Under the pieces are notes generated by a model. It had not been told where the DNA came from. It worked only from the letters and a program-made list of their open reading frames with translations, and made no database searches. A stretch of 42,239 bases of DNA from Fragilaria radians (Eukaryota; Bacillariophyta; Fragilariophyceae; Fragilariales; Fragilariaceae): NCBI GenBank assembly GCA_900642245.1, contig CAAAJI010000101.1, positions 117,642 through 159,880 on the forward strand, in the 5' to 3' direction. Numbering within the stretch: the stretch's first letter is position 1; each line of letters starts with the position of its first letter. The position numbers were made by a program, and so were the translations under genes. Of this stretch, positions 11,101 to 21,486 are shown piece by piece.

Positions 11101-11232
11101 GGGAAGGGTTATTGCCTCTCCCTTTGGACACACCGTGCAGGTAGATAATGACAAATTACGAATGGAAATCATGGACTTGAAATGAGGCTGTCGCAACGGG
11201 AGGGATTTAAAATCTACCAAACACACTGCATT
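8121..11232 (-). pseudogene. 7TM receptor-like protein, copy 2, frameshifted between ectodomain and membrane domain
   Basis: This is the same gene as copies 1 and 3, but an extra C at about 10096-10097 shifts the frame at the last cysteine of module 5, giving CGW then Q-stop instead of CGC-ND. The upstream frame (11232 to 10090, about 380 codons) would encode only the ectodomain. The downstream frame is open for 664 codons from an ATG at 10115 to the TAA at 8121 and holds all seven membrane segments and the tail. There is no other lesion in 3.1 kb. The break may therefore be recent, a sequencing error, or lead to two separate products. The tail carries three repeats of (R)EQ(L/V)(L/F)SS(V/M)xE. 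The frame begins after a splice-acceptor-like TTGTAG at 11233-11238. Confidence 0.8.
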
Positions 11233-12900
11233 CTACAATTAGAAAACGTTACACATAAAATATTTACAATAAACAAAGTTCTCTAGGGTTGCACTTGTGA
11301 AAATGTCAGGGTCACTTAGATCACTTTTTCTGTTCTCGAAAAATCGTCAAGGAGATCGAGTCAAGCGTTGTGCCTGTTAAGGATTCGGGATATCTTGATT
11401 GTGCGGTATCCGCGAAACAAATCACAAAAGACCCGGATGTTAGCTACGGAAAAAGTTAAATTAATTAGCTTGCAGGGTTAGTCCGTTATTTTTTTTGCAG
11501 CTGTATCGCCGTGAACACCTTGCTTTATCAGCTTCCTGATCAAGATAGCAATTATATTTTTTTCCTGCCGAAAGTTGATTGGTTATATAATTTCAAGATA
11601 TCACGATGCCTTGGGTTCGAGTCATATGTTATACTTGATACTTTTGGTGATTGGTGCTATTTATTTAGCTCAATTCGTTGAACATACTTTTCATCACCCT
11701 TTTTCAGAACTAAATTATCTTTTCAGTATATAAGGAACCAGAATCCATCAGTTACAAAGGTAACTTCAAAGGTAAAGCGGTTGTGTTTATTTGTTTTGCC
11801 CGTTATCATTGCATCAACACTCGTGCATGTGTGGGTTTATTGTCACCTATTTGTAAAAAATCCTTTTCTGTTTTACTGCTTAAAACGGCCCTAACACTAA
11901 ACTAGCACATCAGAGAGAAAAATCTATAAAAAAAGGCAAGAAAAGTCTATAGCATAGTAGCGGCTTAGCTACAGAAAAATATCAAGGCAGGAACAATTTC
12001 TTTCAACCCACGTTAGGCTTCAGTGGCTATAATTAAACGCAATTTGCGGGAGAAGCAAGAAACTCCTAAAAACCTACCTAAAACGCAATGCAGGAGAAGC
12101 AAGAAACTCCTTATAACTCGGCTATCCCTCTCTGAGCATAAACCAAGAATTTTGAACGCACATTCCGCTTTGACGCTCCCAGCTGAGAGGCAGAAGAAAA
12201 CTGTATAAATCCCACGTTGAAGGGATACGGGAGTAGTTGCAGAGTTGAGAAGTAAACCTCAAATCCCTAGGGAAAGAACAAGCCCCGGGCCTGGTGAGCG
12301 CTTGTGGGATAAGGAACGGGGTTTTCGGAACCTGGGACACGTAAAAGTCCTTAAAACCCACATCTTTAGATTTTCCAATTGTGGATTTACTTTTTGAGCG
12401 AAGTTGTTGCTAGGTAGACTATAAACGCTGGATAATGCGCAAGTGGAGGCTTAGGCCTGAGCGACAAGATAAGCCAAGTGCAAAGTTGGACAGAACTCCG
12501 CAATTTCAGGTGAGCTGACACCAGAACTAAAGCACGTAAGGCAGCTGGCATTGGAATCCACATGGATCTTTGCTGGAAGGTCACAAGAGCTGGACTTCAC
12601 TCTATCCAGTCTAAACACCACTTGAATTTGACCTCTATAAGTTTCCTTCACCAAGGGGCCCATCCAAACAGTGAATAAATTTGGTAATCTGGGGGGTAGA
12701 CCCAGAGTTACTTCTATATTCTTGTTTGTCTTCTTGTCTTCTTCCTTCCATTGGTTTCATCTTTGTTCCTCCTTTTGGAAGTACCAACTGAAAGTTCAAG
12801 TCTTAGTAGCAAAAGTAAATTGTCATCTGAAGTATCATTTTGGGGATCTCCTGACATATCATCAGGAATTGAAAAACTCTAAGTCATTGATCATCTCCAT
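11233..12900. other. Spacer with short repeats, no gene recognised
   Basis: The first ~75 bp continue the match to the upstream flank of receptor copy 1; beyond 11306 the two differ. 11653-11707 is the dispersed repeat shared with 4836-4890, followed by TATATAAGG near 11738. Two direct copies of AAACGCAAT..G..GGAGAAGCAAGAAACTCCT lie at about 12034-12067 and 12079-12112. A minus frame at 12451-12663 (70 codons, containing DLPAKIHVDSNASCLTC) has no recognised relatives. Confidence 0.35.
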
Positions 12901-15343
12901 GAATCGTTATAGTAGCAAAGACATGATCCACGTATCTATTTTGGAGAGTCATTACTATGCGAAGTGTGACCATAATACCCATGACAACATCAGTAATCAA
13001 GACCATTGAAGATATGGCAACTGCAGAAGGAATGAAAACCTTACAACTTATGACAAAATCCGGTAGAATATTATATGACTCTACTTGGTTTGCAGGAGTG
13101 GACTTCACAGAACAAGATGATGATCAAGAAAGTTACCACTATGCAGATAACAATGACAAAGAAGAATCACATACTCAGGTTGATATCAATCCCAATGAGA
13201 TAGCAGAAATTTTAGATGACAATCCAATCCAAGCAAGAATCCCAAATGACAATGAGAACTACCCAATGGATAGCGAAACTGAAAATGATAATAATGATGA
13301 TGAAGAGGAAGATGTTCCAGAGACACCACCTCCAACAGTAAGAAGATCAGCTAGAACTGCCAAACCAACGGAAAAGTATAAGAACTACATTGGAGGAAAC
13401 TTTAATCAAATTGACAAGAAGACAGAAATGGAATATTCAGAAGAAGAAGCAACCGTAATTGCAACAATTATGGGAGAATTTAATGAAAGGATGGATACAT
13501 CAAAGATTGCATATGAAAACCAATTTGTGGCAACCTACAGTTTAAAAAGGGAATTAAAGAATTTGGAGAGCAAGGAAGAAGCTCAGTACTTAAAGAAATG
13601 AGGCAGCTACATGAGAGAGAATGCTTCAAGCCCATCAATATTGAAATCCTGACTCCAGTTGAGAAACAATGAGCCCTAGAATCGTTGATTTTTTAACAGA
13701 AAAGAAAGATGGAAACATGAAAGCAAGACACTGTGCAAATAAAAATCCCCAACGAGAATGGACGAATAGAGATGAAGTATCCAGCCCAACAGTCAATACT
13801 GAATCTACGTTATTAACAGCAGTACTTGAGGCTGAAGAGGAGCGTGATATAGCTACCTGTGACATACCCAATGCTTTTATTCAAACGCATGTGAAAGAAA
13901 AAGATCCTCAGGGAAACAGAACAATCATGAAGATTAGAGGAGTGTTCATTGATAAATTATGTGACATTGATCCCATTTATCAAGATTATGTGAAGATTGA
14001 AAACCGACAGAAGATGCTATATGCACATGATACAAAAGCAATTTATGGATTACTTGAATCGGCCATGTTATTTTACAAAAGACTTACAAAGGATCTTACT
14101 GAATTTGGATTCAAGATCAACCCTTATGACCCTTGCGTTACAAATAAGCAAGTGGATGGCACACAGATGACAGTATCCTGGCATGTTGATGATATGAAAG
14201 TAAGTCATGTGAACATTAAACACATTGATGACTTTATTGCATGGGTAAAACAAGCCTATGGAACTATTGGAGAAGTAAAACAACCAGAGGCAAGGTACAT
14301 CAGTTTCTTGGGATGAAGCTTGACTATACAGTCAAAAGACAAGTCACCATTGAAATGGTAGATTATGTAAACAAAATGATTTCAGAATTCCCACAAGAAA
14401 ATCTGAAAGGTGCAAGTGTTACATCACCGTGGAGTGAGAATTTATTTCAAGTAAATGAAGCCAGCCCATTACTAACAAAGAATATGGCAGAGCAATTTCA
14501 TAAGAGCATAGCGCAAGGTTTATTCCTATGCAAAAGGGGTAGACCAGATATATGCCCGGTAATAGCTTATTTAATTACAAGAGTGAAGAATCCCAATCAG
14601 GATGATTGGATGAAGTTAATAAAGATGATGAAATTTTTAAATCAAACCAAGAATGACAAATTAACCCTGAGAGCAGATGGTACAAAGAAATTGAAATGGC
14701 ACATTTATGCAGCATTTGCAATTCACCCTGACTTTAAAAGTTACACCGGAGCAACTCTAACTATGGGAGAGGGAGCAATAACATCCATAAGTCGAAAACA
14801 AAAAGTAAACACAAGAAGCTCAACAGCATCAGAGCTAGTAGCGGTTGATGATGTGATAGGATCTGTTTTATGGACAAAAAGATTTCTAGAAGCTCATGGA
14901 TATGGAGATGCAGAAAATGTAATACTCCAAGACAAAAAAAGTGCAATACAAATTGAAAATAATGGAAGAAAGAGCACAGGCAAAAGATCTTGCCACTTAA
15001 ACATAAGATATTTTTTCATAACTGATCAAAAGGAAACATTAAAATTGAATTCTGTCCAACTGACAACATGATCGGAGGCTATATGACTAAGCCCCTACAT
15101 GGAAGAAAATGTAAGAAATTCAGACGAGAAATATTGAATTTGCCCGTAGCAAAACAATTTATGATATATGCAGACATTGCAAAAGGTAGTGATGAAGAAG
15201 AGTTATTTTTATTAATGAAGGGAACAAGAGGTATTCAGTTGATCACATTGGAAGACAGGAGTGTGTTGGTAAACACGAGTAAAAGTATGAAGAACAGTAA
15301 AAAAGAATACGTGACGTACGAGTTAAAAAACCGAAGAAACTGA
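12901..15343 (+). pseudogene. Copia pol fragment: integrase tail, reverse transcriptase, RNase H
   Basis: It starts near PIPMTTSVIKTIEDMATAEG (integrase C-terminal side), followed by an acidic linker with the STR-like RRSARTAKPTEKY. The RT contains DIPNAFIQTHV, the AIYGLLESAMLFYK block, NPYDPCVTNK and the catalytic WHVDDMKVSH. RNase H contains WHIYAAFAIH, KQKVNTRSSTASELVAVDDV, LQDKKSAIQIENNG and NIRYFFITDQ, ending near GYMTKPLHGRKCKKFRR. Lesions: a frameshift near the A-run at about 13545, a TGA at 13669-13671 where a paralogue has arginine, and frameshifts near 14313 and 15060. Closest in the window is the pol at 29955-32471. Gag, protease and the integrase core are absent upstream. Confidence 0.85.
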
Positions 15344-15540
15344 GAGATTTCGTTAGAAGTATCACTATTGTGTGATAAAGAGTTCCAAGACGGAGATAAG
15401 ACAAGAATAGGATAAGAATAGTAGAACATCGTTAGCTTGGAGAACTTTTTTCAAAATTATTACGTTCGAAATTTGTTTTCAAGACTCTGTTTTCCAGGAT
15501 TCTATTATAAAAGTGATATGTTTGGGAAAGTGTTTTAAGA
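15264..15540 (+). repeat. Possible 3' LTR of the preceding copia
   Basis: The junction CAGGAGTG/TGTTGG at 15256-15269 matches the CAGGAGTG/TGTTGT junction at the 3' LTR of the copia at 26885-32688, which suggests a polypurine-like tract followed by an LTR start. No second copy was found in the window, and the right end is guessed from where the next gag remnant begins. Confidence 0.35.
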
Positions 15541-16520
15541 TGCTAATCAAAGAGAAATCTGGTTTGATGAACATGCAGATGTGACAGAGAAGCTAATCCC
15601 GTCCACATTTGAGGAAGAAACCAAAATTCTAAATGCAGACAGTAGAGCAACATTAAACAGTCATTATATGGCATGTTATTGGTAGATAAGGAAAGATTTT
15701 TTAAATGATTTAGGAGACTTTTTGACACAGGACTCTTTGATTGGATCTACTATTTGCACCAGATCCAAAAAGAATGCATCAAGTGCAAGTAAGTTATCTT
15801 TGCCAAGTGTCCTCTCACACACAGAGATCTTTAAGACTTCAGGAAAATCTATTCATCAAGTCCTACCTTCAAGAGTCATTGGGATGGAAGCATAGACCGT
15901 TTCAAAGTTTTTAGAAATAATGTAGAAGGTCATTATGGGCAAATTGGTGCAGATTATCTATTTGATACGGATTTTCAGACTGCTTACTTAGTAAAGGAGT
16001 AGATTGTTATGTTCATTTCATGGATGAAGTACCATCAGCATCTCAAATTAGGAAAGATGCACGCGCACTGTATGGCGCACTATTCTGTGCTTGTTGAGGC
16101 GGAATTGGAGGTAGAATTTTGATGGAGAATAGAAACAGCCAAGATAGTATCCGGTCATGGTATCAGTTGGTGAATCAATATGAGACAGACGGCTTAGAAT
16201 TAAAAAGCTAGAAAATGTCATTACAGCAGTCTTCCATCAACATTATAAAGGGGGGATGTTCAAATGGGTACACGACTATGAAGATGCGTTCACAGAACTT
16301 GTTGTACTTGGTCAAACAACTTGGAATGACAATAATTTTAAGAAAAGCGTTGTTTGTTACAGAATGCACAAAATATTGGTTTGGTTGATACTGTTTTTGA
16401 AGCATTATACGTTGCAGAGATGAAGACTGGGTCTGAATTTCCAGATGTCTATCTTGATTTATTAGGCAACATGGTATACCATCTGCGCTCTGACGTGATA
16501 ATGCCAAATCTGAAATGAGT
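15541..16520 (+). pseudogene. Retrotransposon Gag remnant of a different family
   Basis: Readable pieces in shifting plus-strand frames include FRNNVEGHYGQIGADYLF, DCYVHFMDEVPSASQIRKDA, RALYGALFCA and NRNSQDSIRSWYQLVNQYE, then KLENVITAVFHQHYKGGMF and KWVHDYEDAFTELVVLGQ. Length, order and absence of catalytic motifs fit a diatom retrotransposon capsid protein; the family assignment is from general resemblance. It lies head-on to the minus-strand pol fragment that starts at 16860. Confidence 0.5.
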
Positions 16521-16859
16521 CAACGCGTTTGTCAAATCCATTGGGAGCTAGTCATTACTGATCAATGGGCAGAACCTTGCAGAACTAATCACATGCTCAA
16601 GTGTTATTTGATTAAAATTAGTGAGCTATTCTCTTGTGTCAATTCGTATCGCTAATCTTCTTTGTCAACGGCCTTTCTGCCGTTTCGATCATTTTCCATC
16701 GCTCAATCATGCACCATTTCTTTCACTCAAATCACATCCATTAATTACTTCTTTACCTTACCCCTCTTGTATCGATAAAATTGAAGACAACATATCTTCT
16801 TTCAACGCACAAGCAACTCCTTTAGTTGTGTTGTTCACCTTTTTCAACGCTCACCCATT
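16521..16859. other. Spacer between opposing retrotransposon remnants
   Basis: No gene recognised. It may contain the 3' end of the minus-strand copia fragment, whose RNase H tail reads ADGLSKPFDPGEHKHFAK through about 16875-16935, and any LTR of it. Confidence 0.4.
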
Positions 16860-19315
16860 GTCTGACTATTTTATTCATCCTTGTATAAACTTAGCAAAGT
16901 GTTTATGCTCTCCAGGGTCAAAAGGCTTACTCAAGCCATCTGCTTACATTTCCTTGGTGCCTTTATAATTTACCTGGATACATTTGTTATCATATGCCCC
17001 TTTTCCCAAATGCGTCCTTGCCCTCAAATGTTTAGTCCTTGTGATTCCACCACCCTTAGCAATAAGGCTTATCACAGATGTTGAGTCTTGGTATATGAAT
17101 GGTTTAGGTATACTTTTCATAGTCACAAATTCCAGAAACTCATGGACCAGCTCAACTAACCCACTGTTATCTGTCAAACCAACTAGCTCTGCCTCTACTC
17201 TTCTTGGAAGAAACATATACAAGAGAGCCTGCGACTAAGATCACCACCCCAGTATGCAACTTAGAGTCAGGATGACAAGCAAATGAAGCGTCAATGTAGG
17301 CTTCAACTTGTAGTGGCCCCTTTGGCTTTAACTTTAAATATGTGCCAACAGTGCCCTTTAAGTATCCCAATACACGATGTAGTTTCCTTTTGTCTTCAAC
17401 AGTAGCCTCTTGTACTCGGGTGCATAGGAAACATACCATGGTTAATATATCAGGTCTGGCCCTCTTGGCCAGGTAAAGGAATTTTGCAGTCAATGAGTGG
17501 AACCACTTCCTTTCCCTTTCCTCTAGTTTTGGAGAACTCTCATCTACCTTAAAGGATACTCTTGTTCCTGGTGACAACTCTACTTTGGTAGCAACATCAC
17601 TTACTAAATTCCTCACACAGCCACTCATGTCAATGGTTGCTGAATCTTCATCCACCTTGACTTGCATTCCCAAGTATGATAATTCATTATTCACTTCATA
17701 CTGCACGGTTCCAAACATACCAACCAGAAGTTCCTTTAGGTCAACCTTCTCTCTGTCATCAATAATTGCAAGAATATCATCAACATAAATCAAATGTAGG
17801 AGTATTCTATACACACTTGTTTGTAGGGCAATGCTCATATCCAAATTCCCTCAAAACTTGAGTAAGAAGGTTAAACCACATGGAGCTTGCCTGGATACAA
17901 CCATACATTGCCTTTCTCAAAACTGTGTACATGAATCCACCTTTGTCAACAAACTTACTGTGCTTGGGAAATAGTTCAGTGATTTGCTTTGTAATCTTTG
18001 GATTAATCCTAATGTATACAGGATCCCCAGTCATTGGTGTTTGCACAAATGCTCCCTTTATATCAATCTTTACAATTGTACGCCAACTGCAGGCTATGAT
18101 AACTCCCAGAACAGCCAAAACTGACTGCGTAGACACTGTTGGAGATGACTTGTTTGGAAACATATCTGGATCCTGATCTCTTCCATCTGCAACTAGTCGA
18201 GCTTTCATTTTTTCAAACTTCCCATTAGCCAAGTATTTTTCCACAACAAGCATGCGCGACTTCAATACTCTGGACAAAGTGCTTGCAAATCTTCAAATAC
18301 CTGCTTCAATTCAGAAATAGCCTTTCTTGTTTCAACAGCTTTCAAATCCAGATTTGGTACTTTTGTGACCCCCAAGAACCGACTTGATTTATAGATTTTC
18401 CTCCCAGAATTAGCTTTAACTGTAGCCTGGCTTTCAGGCTCGTTTCCAATGATATTTGGGTCTTCCACTCCTCCTGGACTGACACTGCTGCTAGGGCCCT
18501 GGATTTCTGCTGGTAAAACCTCTTCCACAGGATTGGTATCTTCTACATCTTCCACCTCTTCCACCTCTACTGGTTTTAACAAGGTGTCACAACTCTTTAC
18601 CTATTCTTCTGCAATTCTATTTACTTTATTGATGACCACTTCTGTTGTCACTAATTTCACAAATCTTGTCCTTTGGACATTACCGTTGGTTTCCAACTTC
18701 CAAAGTATCCATGAACCTGCTGCATTACTGATGGGATATAAAGCAATACAAGCTGCACTCCTTGCAGCTAAAGTGTTGTCAGTACTCTCATAGGCTTCAA
18801 CATAATCTCCAAAGGGTAAATTAAGTTCTTTCTTAAAGTCAACTTTTTTCCCAGTGAAAAGGACTCTAGGACAGATATTTTCTGAAAGTGATGATGCCCT
18901 CCTGATATTCAAGCGTGAAACAGTATATCCAATCAAATCTTTCACTTTAGAGGGTGGTAGCTTCCATGGTAACCCATTTTTGACACATCTGTAGGTTTCT
19001 TTGATTCTTCTTATCTTTGCATCAACCTTCGAAACATAATCTCCAGCCCCTCCTACATCAATTTCTACACCAGCAAATTCCTGAGTCATAGATTTGAAGG
19101 AACTATGTGGGTCAGTGTAAACTGTGACTGGTATGACCCTGCAGGGTCAACTCAAGAGAGGTCCTGGATTCATTATCAAGTGGCGACTGAAGTGTAAGAT
19201 TCAATGGCTCTGTCACAGAGATTAAAAATCTTTTCCCATCTAAATGCATTACATCAGTGTACATTAACTGCTGTTTATCATGGGATCTCAACATGGTACT
19301 CTGTCTCTCAGTCAG
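16860..19315 (-). pseudogene. Copia pol: integrase, reverse transcriptase, RNase H (3' part of chimera)
   Basis: Read on the minus strand from 19315: integrase core side (RSHDKQQLMYTDVMHLDGKR, FLISVTEPLNLTLQ), then DVGGAGDYVSKVDAKIRRIK, ETYRCVKNGLPWKLP and the ICPRVLFTGKKVDFKKEL block. An acidic linker follows (18582-18480). RT has KMKARLVADGRDQD, DIKGAFVQTPM, MYGCIQASSMWF and catalytic LIYVDDILAI. RNase H has AYIDASFACHPDSK, EAELVGLTDN, YQDSTSVISLIAKGGG and TRTKHLRAR. Frame breaks occur near 19100, 18590, 18270, 17825 and 17200, and a TAA at about 16944 interrupts TKEM-ADGLSK. Not functional. Confidence 0.85.
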
Positions 19316-21200
19316 GAAACAAACAGTCCCATCCTTCTTTGGAATGATGAAGCAGGGAGATGCCCAAGGAGAGTCAACGTCTGGTGTGATAACTCCAATA
19401 TTCATCAATCTCTTAATTTCGGTTTTGACTGTTTCAACATGAATATGAGGGATACTAAATGGTTTGGATGCATAGGGTTTAGCATCTTGACGAAGTGGGA
19501 TGGTGTAGGGAGGTCCTGGCATAGTACCAAGCTTGCCCCCAAATATATCATCATACTTGGTCAATAAGGAATGTAAGGTATTGCTTTGGGATTCATCTAG
19601 ATGGCTTGGTACCGCATCTCTAAGATCAACTTTCTTATACTCAGCATCTAAGATTTTATCAACCCTGGACTCCATTGCTGACACTGCACTAGAGGAGTGC
19701 TCATGAAGTTCTTGGTTTTGGAGAGCTTTGCATGCCAAGTTGAGTTCCAGCTCATCACATAGGAGCCTTCCATGCTTGCAATCAATGATCAATCCAAGAC
19801 TGCTCATGACATCCCTTCCCATTATGACTTTGTAGGAATCTTCAGACATGGTGGCAGGCATGATCTCAAAGGTGGAAGTAACCTCACGGTGAGTTGTGAA
19901 TACAGGGATGAGATAGGTTTTTTTGCTGAATGTAAGGTGGTGAAGTTACCCTTCTTGGTCCTCCAGTTCATAACCTGCTTGTTTACTTGTTCCTCTGGGC
20001 TAACAAGGGTTTCACAAATAAGCCCTCTGGAGCATCCTGTATCAATAAGGCAGTTGACAACTTGCTGTTTGCCCATTTCTTTGCTTGTGAAGGTTATGAG
20101 GATTTCTGTAGTCATTTCATTGTTGTCCTGCAAGTTAGGATTCATCAATTTAGAATCATTTGTTTTTTGAGTAGGAGTGTTTACATTTTGAGCTTCCATT
20201 ACACATGCCTCTTCATCTAGAGGTGGTGAATCAAAATGATAGTTATTGTCAGAGATAAAAAATCCATCATATCCAAAATTGCTGGATCCTTTCTTGGGTG
20301 AAGGAATTTCTTTGGCAGATGAAACCTCATTGCAGAAATTATCTGGTAAAGGTGTAATGACATTTGCTTCTTGATTATTTTTATTATTGGCTTTAAGGTC
20401 ATGGCTCCTCTTAGCCTTGCATTCACTGGTATCATGTGTAGAAGATTTGTGAAAGGTGCAGTACTTGGGAGTATTTTTATCTGACATTTGTCTCCCTTTC
20501 CACTTCCTCTGGATTTTTCTTTGTTTTTATAATTTTTTGTATTCTTGTCAGGGTCCTTGTTTGGCTTGTAGAGGGGCTTCTCTCTTTTCCGGTCAAGGTC
20601 TTCAAGCCTGGTAAAGTAGCCAGTAAGCTCTGGTATGGTTTCTAAGTTAAGGTCTGCATTTTCATATTTTGTTCTCCAATGCTGTGGTACATTTTCCTTG
20701 ATGATGTCACAAAGTTCGGAAGTTGACAGCTGGGTTACGTTGCCTGGCAGAAGGGATAGGTAGGTGTTAAGGACCTGTAGCCGGTTCACGTAGTGGTTTA
20801 CGGAGAGGTTTTCTGGCTTCCTTGTTTCTCAAATTAATTTTTGATTGCCTTATCCAACCAAAGGACAAAAATCTCTGCTGTCATTGCATCCAGACAAGAG
20901 AAGGCATGGGCCATGGTCTGAGCCCCGATACTGCCTGCATGGCTCTCGAACCTTGAGAGTGCAGTGCCCTAAAGAAGAATTTGAAGGTTCCTGAAGATGG
21001 TAGGGCCAACTCCTGCTCCTTGTTGCCATCCCTTCATTTGAGTAAGGTCCTTGAAGGATTGGAGGAATTCCAGCCAGTCTTCAGCTGTTCCCGTATAGAA
21101 GTATCAAATGTGGATTTGAACAGTGTCTTCATCATCCAGGAGGTCAGAGCATCGAATCGAGTATGTAGCATAGTTCAAACAGATGTGTGAGAACTACGGC
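19316..21200 (-). pseudogene. Ty3/gypsy Gag, aspartic protease and N-terminal reverse transcriptase
   Basis: Gag is read from about 21170 with several breaks; 20789-20500 is the best part (VLNTYLSLLPGNVTQLSTSE, then IPELTGYFTRLEDLDRKR). A zinc-knuckle-like YCTFHKSSTHDTSECKAKR lies at about 20460. The protease active site is VVNCLIDTGCSRGLI at about 20060-20020, continuing after a frameshift near 19870 with YKVIMGRDVMSSLGLIIDC. The RT start reads KYDDIFGGKLGTMPGP, PYTIPLRQDAKPYA and WASPCFIIPKKDGTV and stops before the palm motifs because the frame switches into copia. Related to the gypsy element at 22619-33299 but clearly a different family. Confidence 0.8.
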
Positions 21201-21326
21201 ATTAAAGCCGACTACAAGTCATAATCCTCAAGCAAATGCAAATACTGAACAAGTCCACAAGGTAGTGAAGATCATTTGACTTAGAGTAGGAAAGCATAAA
21301 AGAGGATAATCCTTTTGCATACTTCA
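21201..21326. other. Junction spacer between chimera and unit C
   Basis: Short stretch with no coding signal. Similarity to unit B begins abruptly at 21327, inside an LTR, so this marks a breakpoint. Confidence 0.5.
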
Positions 21327-21486
21327 TATTATTTACTATGTACTAAGGATAACTTGGACGTCTCCAGTATCAGTACACCCACACATCTTTTTGCCTTAGC
21401 AACCTATTGCAGCATTGCTAGACTGTACTGCTTACAGCCTTTAAAGTTAGGTATTACCTTAACCATCCTAACTCAAAGGTATGTCA
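21327..21486 (+). repeat. Truncated LTR (3' part) of the decayed copia, copy C
   Basis: Matches 5442-5601 with few changes (ACTTGGACGTCTCCAGTATC, AGGTATGTCA). The left part of the LTR is missing at the duplication breakpoint. Confidence 0.8.

Larger units (their letters stand above)
5442..11306. repeat. Segmental duplication, unit B: copia relict + spacer + receptor copy 2
   Basis: Unit B matches 21327-22618 followed directly by 33300-37351. The match covers LTR fragment, decayed copia, about 0.95 kb of spacer and the receptor gene in the same order and orientation. Unit C lacks 411 bp present here (5962-6372) and carries the gypsy insertion that unit B lacks. Confidence 0.88.
16860..21325 (-). 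mobile_element. Chimeric retrotransposon: gypsy 5' half fused in frame to copia 3' half
   Basis: The 5' half (about 21200-19320) is Ty3/gypsy Gag, protease and the start of RT; the 3' half (19315-16860) is copia integrase-RT-RNase H. A single minus frame at 19861-19112 crosses the junction, reading FIIPKKDGTVCFL (gypsy RT) and then HDKQQLMYTDV (copia integrase). No LTRs or target-site duplication were found at either end, so whether it moved as a unit is unknown. An assembly join is an alternative, but no gap marks the site. Confidence 0.6.

Noticed and set aside
12034..12112. Two ~33-bp direct repeats as the start of a CRISPR or satellite array
   Set aside because: Only two imperfect units with a short spacer, in a eukaryotic context.
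12957..13601. Acidic 214-codon protein as a cellular gene
   Set aside because: It matches the linker between integrase and RT of the copia at 29955-30680 in order and motifs, and leads into RT.
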